A stretch of 64,000 bases of DNA from Chloroflexota bacterium (GTDB lineage Bacteria; Chloroflexota; Anaerolineae; Aggregatilineales; Phototrophicaceae). Shown in pieces: positions 34,515-42,916 of this stretch. The notes under the pieces were generated by a model. The model was not told where the DNA came from and did not search any database. It was given only the letters and a program-made list of their open reading frames with translations. The translations under genes were made by a program, and so were the position numbers. How positions within the stretch are numbered: the stretch's first letter is position 1; every line of letters starts with the position of its first letter. The stretch lies in contig JACRPS010000015.1 of the NCBI GenBank assembly GCA_016223085.1, forward strand, positions 122,537-186,536. The letters are read 5' to 3'.

Positions 34515-35600
34515 ATGGATTTATGGGTGATTTTTTTAACCGGCTTAACCACCGGCGGGCTGACGTGTCTGGCGATTCAGGGCGGCTTGCTGGCAACGGC
34601 GATGACCGCACCGGTCGCCATTACCGTGCCGTCTGCACCGAAGCGCAAAAGCAGGAGCCGCAAAGCCAAAACATCGCAGCCGGTCACTGGCGTGCAGGTG
34701 GCACAAAACTTATGGCCGGTGGTGTATTTCCTGGCGGCCAAGCTGGTGGCGTATACCCTGCTCGGCTTCCTGTTGGGGGCGCTGGGGTCCGTGTTCCAGA
34801 TCACGCCGACGTTACAGGGCATCATGCAGCTTGGTGTGGGGCTGTTTATGCTGGCGACGGCACTGAATATGTTCAACGTCCATCCCATTTTCCGGTACTT
34901 TGTGATTCAGCCGCCCAAAGCCCTGACACGGCTCGTCCGCAACCAGGCTAAAAGCCAGAGTGTGTTTACGCCGGTGTTCCTGGGGCTGATGACGGTGCTC
35001 ATCCCCTGCGGCACAACGCAGGCGATGGAAGTGCTGGCGATCAGCACCGGCAGCCCGCTGGTGGGCGCGCTGATCCTGTTTGCGTTTGTACTGGGTACGT
35101 CACCCACGTTTCTGGTGCTGGGCTTTCTGGCGACGCGGCTGCGCGGCCAGTTTCAGAAGTGGTTCGCGGTGGCGACGGCGGCGCTCATCCTGGTGCTGGG
35201 TATGGTATCGCTGAACGCCGGGCTGAATCTGCTCGGTTCGCCGCTGGCGCCGGAGCGCATCCTCGCGTCTGTTTTCCAGCCGGGCGAGTGGGACGCGCCG
35301 ACGAAAGCGCAAATCGTGGACGGCGTGCAGGAATTAACCATCAACGTCAGCGATTGGGGCTATAAACCGAATTATTCGATTGCCGAAAGTGATAAACCGC
35401 TGCGGCTGCGTATGGTGACGAAGGATACCTATAGCTGCGCGCTGGCATTCACTATCCCCAGTATGGGCTATTACCGGACGCTGCCGATCACCGGCGAAAT
35501 GGTGATTGATCTGCCGCCGCAGCCGGAAGGGTACGTCTTTTTCACGTGCAGCATGGGCATGTACAGCGGCACGATCAAGATTGAGAAAAGCGAGGTGTAA
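34515..35600 (+). CDS. TauE/SafE-like copper transporter fused to a cupredoxin domain
   Basis: 361 residues from the ATG at 34515 with GGGGAG nine bases upstream. Residues 1-255 are a six-helix UreH/TauE-SafE-type membrane domain with Cys-containing motifs GLTCLAIQGGLL (first helix) and LIPCGTTQAMEVLA, typical of the copper-linked group. Residues 270-361 form an extracytoplasmic cupredoxin-like domain ending in CALAF, GYYRTLPITGEMVIDLP and FFTCSMGMYSGTI with a Cys-Met-type ligand set. It probably moves or chelates copper outside the cell. It is cotranscribed with copZ and copA. Confidence 0.86.
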   Translation: MDLWVIFLTGLTTGGLTCLAIQGGLLATAMTAPVAITVPSAPKRKSRSRKAKTSQPVTGVQVAQNLWPVVYFLAAKLVAYTLLGFLLGALGSVFQITPTLQGIMQLGVGLFMLATALNMFNVHPIFRYFVIQPPKALTRLVRNQAKSQSVFTPVFLGLMTVLIPCGTTQAMEVLAISTGSPLVGALILFAFVLGTSPTFLVLGFLATRLRGQFQKWFAVATAALILVLGMVSLNAGLNLLGSPLAPERILASVFQPGEWDAPTKAQIVDGVQELTINVSDWGYKPNYSIAESDKPLRLRMVTKDTYSCALAFTIPSMGYYRTLPITGEMVIDLPPQPEGYVFFTCSMGMYSGTIKIEKSEV

Positions 35601-35603
35601 ACG

Positions 35604-35816
35604 ATGAAAAAACAACGGCTGCTCATTCAGGGGATGCACTGCGTCGGCTGTGCGATGACGGTAGACGGGGCGCTGGAAGACCTGCCGGGCGTGAAGTCCG
35701 CCACGACGAATTACGCGCGGCAGACCGCCGACGTGGAATATGACGAGCAGACAGTAACCGAAGCGCAGTTGGTCGCCGCCGTTGAACAGGCGGGATATAA
35801 GGCTGTGCCGGCTTAG
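35604..35816 (+). CDS. copZ: CopZ-type copper chaperone (HMA domain)
   Basis: 70 residues with the GMxCxxC motif (GMHCVGC, residues 10-16) and a complete ferredoxin-like HMA fold. It carries Cu(I) in the cytoplasm and hands it to CopA. It begins three bases after the upstream stop, so the two are translationally close. Confidence 0.92.
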   Translation: MKKQRLLIQGMHCVGCAMTVDGALEDLPGVKSATTNYARQTADVEYDEQTVTEAQLVAAVEQAGYKAVPA

Positions 35817-35826
35817 CAGGGAATTT

Positions 35827-35854
35827 GTAGGGACACGATCTATCGTGTCCCCAC
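35827..35854. repeat. Palindrome, arms GGGACACGAT/ATCGTGTCCC
   Basis: A copy of the GTAGGGACA family with a CT centre and one altered base in the right end (CCCCAC), between copZ and copA. Confidence 0.82.
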
Positions 35855-35878
35855 AGGGAACGGATATTGAGGTAAAAC

Positions 35879-38443
35879 ATGGCAATCCAACAAATTGATC
35901 TGCCCATCACCGGCATGACGTGCGCCGGATGCGTGCGGACGGTCGAACGGGCGCTAACCAAAACCGAGGGTGTGGAAGGGGCGAATGTCAACCTCGCTAC
36001 CGAGCGCGCCCACGTGGAATTTGACCCGGCCAAAACGAGTGTCGGGGAAATCATTGATCGTGTTTCGCGCGCAGGGTACGGCGTGGCGCAGGCCAGCATC
36101 GAACTGCCGATTACGGGCATGACGTGTGCAAGCTGCGTCCGTAACGTCGAACGCGCTGTCAGCAAAGTCCCGGGGATTCTCTCGGTCAACGTGAACCTGG
36201 CGACGGAAAAAGCCAGCGTCACCTATTTACCGGGTACGGTGCGGCGTTCCGATTTGATTAAAGCGGTCGAAAACGCGGGTTACGGCGTGCTCGATCTGTC
36301 AAATGCCGAAGCCCCGGAGGACGCCGAACGTAAGGCGCGGCAGGCGGAGATTGACCGCCAGAAGCGGCTGCTGCTGATCGGCATCGCCTTCAGCCTGCCG
36401 CTGTTCCTGCTGAGCATGGGACGGGATTTGCTGATGTCAAGTTTGGCATCAGCGAATGCGGCAGCGAACGCTGGACACAGCATGGGCATGAGCGCCACGC
36501 CGGAAGTCCATCCGCTGCTGGCGTGGCTGCTGTGGCCGGGCTGGCCGTTTGTGTTTGGCCTGCTGGCGACACCGGTGCAGTTCGTCGTCGGGCGGCAGTA
36601 CGTGGTCGGCGCGATCAAAGCGGCGCGTAACCGTTCCGCCAACATGGATACGCTGATTGCGATGGGGTCGCTGGCAGCGTACATCTACAGCGTGTTCGTG
36701 CTGATCGGCATGGTGTTAGGGCTGACGGACGTGATCGGCGACCACGTGTACTTTGAGACGGCGGCGGTCATTATCACCCTGATTACCCTCGGCAAGCTGC
36801 TGGAAGCGCGCGCTAAAGGCCGCACCAGCGAGGCGATCAAGGCGCTGATGGGACTCGCGCCCAAGACGGCGACGCTGCTGCGCGACGGGCAGGAAATCGA
36901 AGTGCCGGTGGACGACGTGATGCAGGGCGACGTGCTGGTCGTGCGCCCCGGTGAACGCATCCCGGTGGACGGCGTGGTGATCGAAGGCCGGTCGGCGGTG
37001 GACGAGTCCATGCTGACGGGCGAAAGCCTGCCGGTGAACAAGAGCGTCGGCAGCGAAGTCATCAGCGCGACGGTCAACAAGCAGGGGCGGCTGGTGGTCG
37101 AGGCGACCAAAGTCGGCGCGCAAACGGCGCTGGCGCAGATCGTCCGGCTGGTGGAACAGGCGCAGGGTTCGAAAGCGCCGATTCAGCGTGTGGCCGACCA
37201 GGTATCCGGTGTGTTCGTGCCGGTGGTGCTGGTGCTGGCAACGCTGACGTTCCTGGCGTGGCTGGTAATTGGGCAGGTGGGGTTTGTGACAGCGATGGTG
37301 CATACAGTCGCGGTGCTGGTGATCGCCTGCCCGTGCGCGCTGGGACTGGCAACGCCGACAGCGATCATGGTCGGTACGGGCAAGGGCGCGGAGATGGGCA
37401 TCCTGTTCAAGAACAGCGAGGCGCTGGAAAACGCGCACCGGCTGAAAGTGATCGCGCTGGACAAAACCGGCACGATTACGAAGGGCGAACCCAGTGTCAC
37501 TGACGTGCTGCCATTCAACGGTTTCGATAAAGATGATTTGCTGCGAATGGCGGCGGTGGCCGAACGCGGCAGCGAACACCCGTTGGGGCAAGCGGTCGTC
37601 AAAGCAGCGCAGGACGTCGGGCTGAAGCTGGCGCAGCCGGAAGGCTTCGAGGCCGAGTCCGGGCGCGGCGTGCGGGCGACGGTCGAGGGGAAAACAGTGC
37701 TGGTGGGCAGCCCGCGTTTCGTCCGTGAGCAGGGGATTGATCTCAGCGCGTATGAGGCACAGGTGCAGGCGCTCCAGGCGCGGGCGCGCACAGCCGTGCT
37801 GGCGGTGGTGGATGGCGCGGTGGCCGGGCTGATTGGCATTGCGGACACGATCAAGGAAGGCTCGCGGGAGGCGATTGCCGATTTGCAGGCGTTGGGGCTG
37901 GAAGTGGTGATGATTACGGGCGACAATCAGCTTACGGCGCAGGCCATTGCTGACGAGGTGGGAATCAAGCGCGTGCTGGCGGAGGTGCTGCCAGGACAGA
38001 AGGCCGATACAGTTAAGGCGTTGCAGGCCGAGGGTAAAAAAGCGGCGATGGTCGGCGACGGCATCAACGACGCGCCGGCGCTGGCGCAGGCCGATGTGGG
38101 CATCGCTATCGGCACCGGCACGGACATTGCGATGGAAGCCAGCGACGTGACGCTGATGAGTGGTGATCTGCGCGGCGTGGCACGGGCGATCCGGCTGAGC
38201 AAAGCGACGATGCGGACGATTTACCAGAATTTGTTCTGGGCGTTCATCTACAACATCATCCTCATCCCGGTTGCCATGCTGGGGCTGCTCGTGCCGATGC
38301 TAGCTGCTGGGGCCATGGCCTTCTCAAGTGTCTTCGTGGTCAGCAACTCGCTCCGCCTGCGGGGGAAGAAACTGCGCGGCGACGCCCCAACGCTGGAACG
38401 CGCCGGAGTCGCGCTGAAAGCAGACGCGGCGCAGGGGGCGTAA
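35879..38443 (+). CDS. copA: Cu(I)-translocating P1B-type ATPase
   Basis: 854 residues. Two N-terminal HMA domains (GMTCAGC near residue 13, GMTCASC near 82), eight membrane segments, [10 protein letters not shown] in the ion path, [11 protein letters not shown] with the phosphorylated Asp, the HP motif (SEHPLG), and [18 protein letters not shown]. The last helices carry YN and MxxxS ([12 protein letters not shown]), the copper-specific set. It exports Cu(I) from the cytoplasm and is the last gene of the operon, ending at a strong terminator. Confidence 0.95.
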   Translation: MAIQQIDLPITGMTCAGCVRTVERALTKTEGVEGANVNLATERAHVEFDPAKTSVGEIIDRVSRAGYGVAQASIELPITGMTCASCVRNVERAVSKVPGILSVNVNLATEKASVTYLPGTVRRSDLIKAVENAGYGVLDLSNAEAPEDAERKARQAEIDRQKRLLLIGIAFSLPLFLLSMGRDLLMSSLASANAAANAGHSMGMSATPEVHPLLAWLLWPGWPFVFGLLATPVQFVVGRQYVVGAIKAARNRSANMDTLIAMGSLAAYIYSVFVLIGMVLGLTDVIGDHVYFETAAVIITLITLGKLLEARAKGRTSEAIKALMGLAPKTATLLRDGQEIEVPVDDVMQGDVLVVRPGERIPVDGVVIEGRSAVDESMLTGESLPVNKSVGSEVISATVNKQGRLVVEATKVGAQTALAQIVRLVEQAQGSKAPIQRVADQVSGVFVPVVLVLATLTFLAWLVIGQVGFVTAMVHTVAVLVIACPCALGLATPTAIMVGTGKGAEMGILFKNSEALENAHRLKVIALDKTGTITKGEPSVTDVLPFNGFDKDDLLRMAAVAERGSEHPLGQAVVKAAQDVGLKLAQPEGFEAESGRGVRATVEGKTVLVGSPRFVREQGIDLSAYEAQVQALQARARTAVLAVVDGAVAGLIGIADTIKEGSREAIADLQALGLEVVMITGDNQLTAQAIADEVGIKRVLAEVLPGQKADTVKALQAEGKKAAMVGDGINDAPALAQADVGIAIGTGTDIAMEASDVTLMSGDLRGVARAIRLSKATMRTIYQNLFWAFIYNIILIPVAMLGLLVPMLAAGAMAFSSVFVVSNSLRLRGKKLRGDAPTLERAGVALKADAAQGA

Positions 38444-38456
38444 GACAGGGATTTCG

Positions 38457-38483
38457 AAAGGGGCGTGACCAGCGCCCCTTTTT
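38457..38483 (+). terminator. Rho-independent terminator after copA
   Basis: Nine-base arms AAAGGGGCG/CGCCCCTTT with loop TGACCAG, followed by T-rich sequence. The stem-loop nearly matches the one at 40033. Confidence 0.85.
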
Positions 38484-38531
38484 GATTCGGCTTTTTATGG
38501 CGGAAGGCGCAATGGTCTTTGCCTACCCCTC

Positions 38532-38560
38532 TTGACTAAAACGAACAGATATTCTATTCT
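38532..38560 (+). promoter_or_regulatory. Promoter of the BNR-repeat gene with SOS-box-like spacer
   Basis: TTGACT, a 17-base spacer, then TATTCT, 35 bases before the start of the BNR gene. The spacer contains CGAACAGATATTCT, similar to the palindrome in the DinB promoter at 16150. Confidence 0.6.
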
Positions 38561-38595
38561 TAGGTGGGTCGGATGTATATTTTAGGGGAAGCTAT

Positions 38596-39711
38596 ATGAG
38601 CGAAGTTCGAGTTTTGGTTGGTACCCGCAAAGGCGCTTTCGTTCTGCGGTCGGACGAGCGGCGCAAAGACTGGACGGTTGATGGCCCCCATTTTCCCGGC
38701 TGGGAGATTTATCACATTACCGGGACGGCGGCTGACCCCGACCGGCTATATGCATCACAATCGAGCAGTTGGTTTGGTCAGGTCGTGCATCGCTCCGACG
38801 ACGCCGGCAAGACCTGGGAAACCGTCGGGAATGAATTCGTTTACGACGGCGTACCCGGAACCCATCAGTGGTACGATGGGACGCAGCATCCCTGGGAATT
38901 CAAGCGCGTCTGGCATCTGGAAACTTCGCCAACCGACCCAGACTCCGTTTATGCCGGTGTTGAGGACGCTGCCCTCTTTCACACCAACGACGGCGGCAAA
39001 ACCTGGCGCGAACTATCCGGCCTGCGTAACGTAAAGGGCAACCTATGGCAGCCCGGCGCCGGCGGCATGTGCCTCCATACCATCATCCTGAGTCCCGATA
39101 ACCCCAATCGTATCTTTGTTGCCATCTCCGCCGCCGGTGCTTTCCGCACCGACGATGGCGGCATAACCTGGCGGCCCGTCAATCAGGGGTTGAAATCGGA
39201 ATTTGAACTGCCAGATGCCACCGCTGAAGTGGGTCACTGCGTTCACAGCATCGCCATGCACCCCTCGCGCCCCAATACCCTGTTCATGCAAAAGCACTGG
39301 GATGTGATGCGCTCGGACAATGGCGGCGACTCCTGGCACGAAGTCAGTGGCAATCTGCCGACCGACTTCGGCTTTCCGATTGCCGTTCATGCACATGAGC
39401 CGGAAACGATTTATGTCGTGCCGATCACCAGCGACTCCCATCATTTTCCGCCCGATGGCAAGCTCCGTGTATATCGCAGCCGGACCGGCGGTGATGACTG
39501 GGAAGCGCTGACCAATGGGCTGCCCCAGAGCAACTGTTACGTGAATGTGCTGCGCAATGCGCTGGCGGTGGACACGCTGGACTCGTGTGGCATCTACCTG
39601 GGCACAACCGGCGGTCAGGTATACGTTTCCGCCGATTCGGGCGATCACTGGATGCCTATTGTCCACGACCTGCCGCCGGTTCTTTCCGTGGAGGCCCAGG
39701 TTTTGCCATGA
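38596..39711 (+). CDS. BNR-repeat (sialidase-fold) beta-propeller protein
   Basis: 371 residues with no signal peptide. It carries repeated BNR/Asp-box patterns, for example [40 protein letters not shown] and [10 protein letters not shown]. The fold matches glycosyl-hydrolase-like or sortilin-type propellers of unknown substrate. It overlaps the MoaD-like gene by ATGA, a tight pairing that I think recurs in other bacteria. A cytoplasmic role is inferred from the missing signal sequence. Confidence 0.82.
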   Translation: MSEVRVLVGTRKGAFVLRSDERRKDWTVDGPHFPGWEIYHITGTAADPDRLYASQSSSWFGQVVHRSDDAGKTWETVGNEFVYDGVPGTHQWYDGTQHPWEFKRVWHLETSPTDPDSVYAGVEDAALFHTNDGGKTWRELSGLRNVKGNLWQPGAGGMCLHTIILSPDNPNRIFVAISAAGAFRTDDGGITWRPVNQGLKSEFELPDATAEVGHCVHSIAMHPSRPNTLFMQKHWDVMRSDNGGDSWHEVSGNLPTDFGFPIAVHAHEPETIYVVPITSDSHHFPPDGKLRVYRSRTGGDDWEALTNGLPQSNCYVNVLRNALAVDTLDSCGIYLGTTGGQVYVSADSGDHWMPIVHDLPPVLSVEAQVLP

Positions 39712-40004
39712 TTCGCGTAACGCTGCCCACCCACCTGCGCACGCTGGCGAAAGTCACCGGCCCGGTTGAGTTACAGGTCGAAGAACCAGTCACGCAGCGC
39801 GCGATTCTGGATGCGCTGGAGGCGGCTTATCCGATGCTGCGCGGCACGATTCGGGACACGGTGTTGAAGGAGCGCCGCCCGTTCATCCGTTTTTTTGCCT
39901 GCGGCGAGGATATTTCCCACGAGCCAGCGGACGCGGTTGTGCCGCCGGAGGTTGTCGCTGGCAGAGAGCCGTTTCGCATCATTGGCGCGATGGCGGGTGG
40001 ATGA
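39708..40004 (+). CDS. MoaD/ThiS-family small sulfur-carrier-like protein
   Basis: 98 residues starting at an ATG that overlaps the BNR stop. It shows the MoaD/ThiS ubiquitin-like fold ([34 protein letters not shown]) and ends in the diagnostic GG that is adenylated in sulfur carriers. It is longer than MoaD (about 80). It may carry sulfur for an unknown partner; no adenylating enzyme is beside it. Confidence 0.8.
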   Translation: MIRVTLPTHLRTLAKVTGPVELQVEEPVTQRAILDALEAAYPMLRGTIRDTVLKERRPFIRFFACGEDISHEPADAVVPPEVVAGREPFRIIGAMAGG

Positions 40005-40032
40005 GCCACAGCGCGTAAAGCAGGTCAACGCG

Positions 40033-40056
40033 AGGGGCGTGAGCAGCGCCCCTTTT
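40033..40056 (+). terminator. Rho-independent terminator
   Basis: Arms AGGGGCG/CGCCCCT with loop TGAGCAG, then TTTT. It ends the BNR/MoaD-like operon. Confidence 0.82.
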
Positions 40057-40348
40057 GATTCGATTGGGTTGGTCAACTGCGCAGGGGTTCTGATCAGCCG
40101 GTAGCCAAATATTTTTTAGTGGTATAGACCTTTACTGAGATTGTTCGTGGTATTGGTAGCCGACAGGTTGTACAAGAGCTATTCTGCCCAAAAACCTGCC
40201 AACTGATATAGACCTATCGGAAGGAGCTACGGGAAATAACTATTGCCGTTGCAGTGCTTCATAACGTATAGGTACAGGTGAATATAACTAAAGTGGACAA
40301 GTTTTTGTGAGTTTCTTCCAGTCACCCCGGCTGTTCCTGACCAATCAG
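40057..40348 (+). promoter_or_regulatory. Regulatory gap with GntR/NagR-like operator copies
   Basis: No gene is visible in this gap. Copies of a GGTATAGACC-type element lie at 40121-40130 (AGTGGTATAGACC) and 40205-40214 (GATATAGACC), 84 bases apart, or eight helical turns. A further copy, GGTATAGACA, lies at 40423-40432 against the start of the binding-protein gene. They match the GGT-N4-ACC core of operators of the GntR/HutC group (NagR, DasR). The rest is AT-rich sequence with no hit. Confidence 0.5.
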
Positions 40349-40378
40349 TTGACGAATTGAGCGATTCGTGTTTACAAT
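40349..40378 (+). promoter_or_regulatory. Promoter of the sugar ABC operon with an inverted-repeat operator
   Basis: TTGACG (40349-40354), an 18-base spacer and TACAAT (40373-40378) make a good sigma-70 promoter 55 bases before the binding-protein start. ACGAAT-N6-ATTCGT at 40352-40369 overlaps the -35 and spacer and could be a repressor site. Confidence 0.6.
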
Positions 40379-40433
40379 CCAGAGTGATAGTCAGTTCCCT
40401 GGACTAGATTAGTTCAATAAGAGGTATAGACAT

Positions 40434-41792
40434 ATGGCGAAAAAAGGTTTTTTTGTTGCCCTGATGGCGGTGCTGATTCTGGCCGCCGTCCCGGTGAACG
40501 CCCAGAGCGATTTTTGCGATGGGCGCGATTCGGTCTCCCTGCGGGTAGATGACTGGTCGAGCGGCGACCGGGTGGAGTACATGAACCAGGTCGTCGAAGC
40601 CTTCGAAGCGGAGTATCCGTGCATTGACGTGGTGCTGGAACCCAACATCGGCGACGACCAGAACACCCGCCGCCTGACGTGGCTCTCTGCTGGCACCAGC
40701 CCGGACCTGATGGCGTACCCGCCGGAATGGGCCGCGCTGTATATGGAAGCGTCCGACGGCCAGGCGTACATTGACCTGACGCCCTACGTCGAAGGCGAAA
40801 ACGGCATCAAGATCGGCGAAGATGTTTACGAAGGCATCTTCGAGCAGGGCAAATACGACGGCAAGCCGGTTGCGCTGCCGAAGGACTACAGCACCAGCGC
40901 GTTTTACATCAACACGGCGCTGTTTGATGCTGCCGGCATCCCCTATCCCGAAGAAGGCTGGACGTGGGACGACGCGCTGGATATCGCGCTGGAACTGACG
41001 CTCGACGCCAACGGCAACAATGCCAATAGTCCGGACTTCGACCCTGACAACGTGGTGCAGTGGGGCATTGACATCGTGAATGACGGCTGGTGGCGCGCGA
41101 TGCAGAGCTATCTGCAGGCCTGGGGTACGCTGACCATCAGCGAAGATGGCACGACGACAACCGGCATCCTGAACAGCGATGCAGCCGTCGAGGCGCTGGA
41201 ATGGTACCGCGATCTGGTCTTTGAACATCATGTGGCGCCGTCGGCAACCGTGATCGGCGCGGTGGAAGGCGGGCGCGTCCAGATGTTCCAGGACGGCAAG
41301 ATTGCGATGGGTTTGACCTTCCATGGCCCGTGGTGGCAGGACGTGTTGAACGAAACGCCCAATCTGGAATGGGCGGTTGTTCCGGTGCCCGCCGGTCCTG
41401 CCGGCCATCACAGCGTGCTGATGTGGCTGGGCTGGGGCATTTCCGGCCAGAGCAAGGACCCCGACGCGGCCTGGGAACTGCTGAAGTGGCTGACCACCGA
41501 ACCCGGCCAGCGCGTGTTCGCGCTCAAGGCGCTCAGCGGCAACCCGGTAGTATCGCAGGAAATGCAGCGCGAAACCGACCCGTACTGGGGCGTGTTTATC
41601 GCTGAAACCAACTTCCTGGGGCCGCTGGAAGAACTGCGCACGCCGTATTACAGCACCTGCGTTTCGACCCCGGCCAGCGACATGATGAAGCGGCTGCTGG
41701 CGGACGGTGGTGACCAGCTTGACGTGAAAGCCGAACTGGACAAGCTGGCAGCAGACGCCGATGCCTGCCTGGCCGAAGGCGGCAAGCAGTAA
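40434..41792 (+). CDS. Sugar ABC transporter solute-binding protein
   Basis: 452 residues. A signal peptide (KKGFFVALMAVLILAAVPVNA, cleaved after NAQ-type residues) lacks a lipobox cysteine at the expected place. The mature protein has the family 1 extracellular-binding pattern: VVEAFEAEYPCIDVVLEP, PLALPKDYSTSAFYINTALFDAAGI, GKIAMGLTFHGPWW, and a TTEPGQRVFALKALSGNPV C-terminal lobe. The ligand is probably an oligosaccharide or disaccharide, given the GH65 gene downstream. GAGGT lies eight bases before the ATG. Confidence 0.88.
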   Translation: MAKKGFFVALMAVLILAAVPVNAQSDFCDGRDSVSLRVDDWSSGDRVEYMNQVVEAFEAEYPCIDVVLEPNIGDDQNTRRLTWLSAGTSPDLMAYPPEWAALYMEASDGQAYIDLTPYVEGENGIKIGEDVYEGIFEQGKYDGKPVALPKDYSTSAFYINTALFDAAGIPYPEEGWTWDDALDIALELTLDANGNNANSPDFDPDNVVQWGIDIVNDGWWRAMQSYLQAWGTLTISEDGTTTTGILNSDAAVEALEWYRDLVFEHHVAPSATVIGAVEGGRVQMFQDGKIAMGLTFHGPWWQDVLNETPNLEWAVVPVPAGPAGHHSVLMWLGWGISGQSKDPDAAWELLKWLTTEPGQRVFALKALSGNPVVSQEMQRETDPYWGVFIAETNFLGPLEELRTPYYSTCVSTPASDMMKRLLADGGDQLDVKAELDKLAADADACLAEGGKQ

Positions 41793-41815
41793 GCGGCTAT
41801 TTAGACACACTTTGT

Positions 41816-41843
41816 GTAGGGGCGGGCCTGAAACCCGCCCTAC
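41816..41843. repeat. GTAGGGGCGGG...CCCGCCCTAC palindrome
   Basis: A degenerate copy in the 206-base gap between the binding-protein gene and the first permease. The rest of the gap holds only a ribosome binding site and no visible gene. Confidence 0.75.
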
Positions 41844-41998
41844 GGGGCACGTTGATGTTGAAGGACTCAGGCCGGGGGCGTAACGAGGCGGTCAAGCAGC
41901 GGAACGCCCCTTGCCGTTTGTGGCACAGTCCAGGCGCGCTCGCTGGGCCGTACAGCCTTGTCGAGCGATACCACGAGTGAACTGTTAAGGAAATAACC

Positions 41999-42916
41999 AT
42001 GATCGCACAGCTTCGCAAGCTGAACGGGGGATCGTCGCTGGCGCGCCGGGAAGCGTTATCATTTTACATCCTCATCCTGCCCTGGCTGGTCGGCTTTCTG
42101 GTGTTCCTGGCCTATCCGATGCTGCGTTCGCTTTACCTGTCGTTCACGTCGTATGATCTGCTGTCGCCGCCGGTGTGGGTGGGCTTCCGTAATTTCGAGC
42201 GCATTTTCAGCGACGCCAATTTCTGGCAGTCCGTCAAAGTCACGTTTTTATACGCGCTGGGCAGTGTGCCGGGCGGGACGATCATCGCGCTGGCGCTGGC
42301 AATGGTGCTGTCGCAAAAGCTGCGCGGCGTGAACATCTGGCGCACCATCTTTTTTATCCCCTCGATTCTGAGCAGCATCGCGGTCGCCGTGTTATGGCTG
42401 TTTATCTTCCGCCCGGAAGGTGGCCTGCTGAACATGGTGCTGGGTGTATTTGGCATCCAGGGGCCGGACTGGCTGCTGAGCGAACAGTGGGCGCTGCCGG
42501 CGCTCATTCTGATGAGCTGGTGGAGTGTGGGCGGGCAGATTGTCATTTACCTGGCGGGCTTAAAGGGCATCCCGGAAGTGCTGTACGAGGCGGCGGAAAT
42601 TGATGGCGCGAACGACCTGGCGAAGTTCCGCTTTGTCACGCTGCCGATGCTCAGCCCGACCATTTTTTTTAACGTCGTGCTGGCGATCATCGGCGCGTTA
42701 CAGGTGTTTGACGCCGGCTACGTGATGACACGCGGCGGCCCGAACGACGCCACGCTGTTTTACATGCTCAATCTATACGAACGCGCCTTCCAGATGGCCC
42801 AGATGGGGTATGCTTCCGCCCTGGCCTGGATATTATTCGTCATTATTATGGTCATCACACTGCTGGTGATTCGTTCCTCTGCCGCCTGGGTGTATTACGA
42901 AGCGGAGGTGCGATAA
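41999..42916 (+). CDS. Sugar ABC transporter permease (MalF/UgpA type)
   Basis: 305 residues with six membrane segments and the coupling EAA loop EAAEIDGANDLAKFRFVTLPMLSPT. It forms a channel with the next permease for sugar uptake. AAGGAA precedes the ATG. Its last codon overlaps the next gene by one base. Confidence 0.9.
   Translation: MIAQLRKLNGGSSLARREALSFYILILPWLVGFLVFLAYPMLRSLYLSFTSYDLLSPPVWVGFRNFERIFSDANFWQSVKVTFLYALGSVPGGTIIALALAMVLSQKLRGVNIWRTIFFIPSILSSIAVAVLWLFIFRPEGGLLNMVLGVFGIQGPDWLLSEQWALPALILMSWWSVGGQIVIYLAGLKGIPEVLYEAAEIDGANDLAKFRFVTLPMLSPTIFFNVVLAIIGALQVFDAGYVMTRGGPNDATLFYMLNLYERAFQMAQMGYASALAWILFVIIMVITLLVIRSSAAWVYYEAEVR

Noticed and set aside
40404..41810. Long antisense frame opposite the sugar-binding protein
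   Set aside because: The plus-strand protein has a signal peptide and family motifs; the antisense frame does not.
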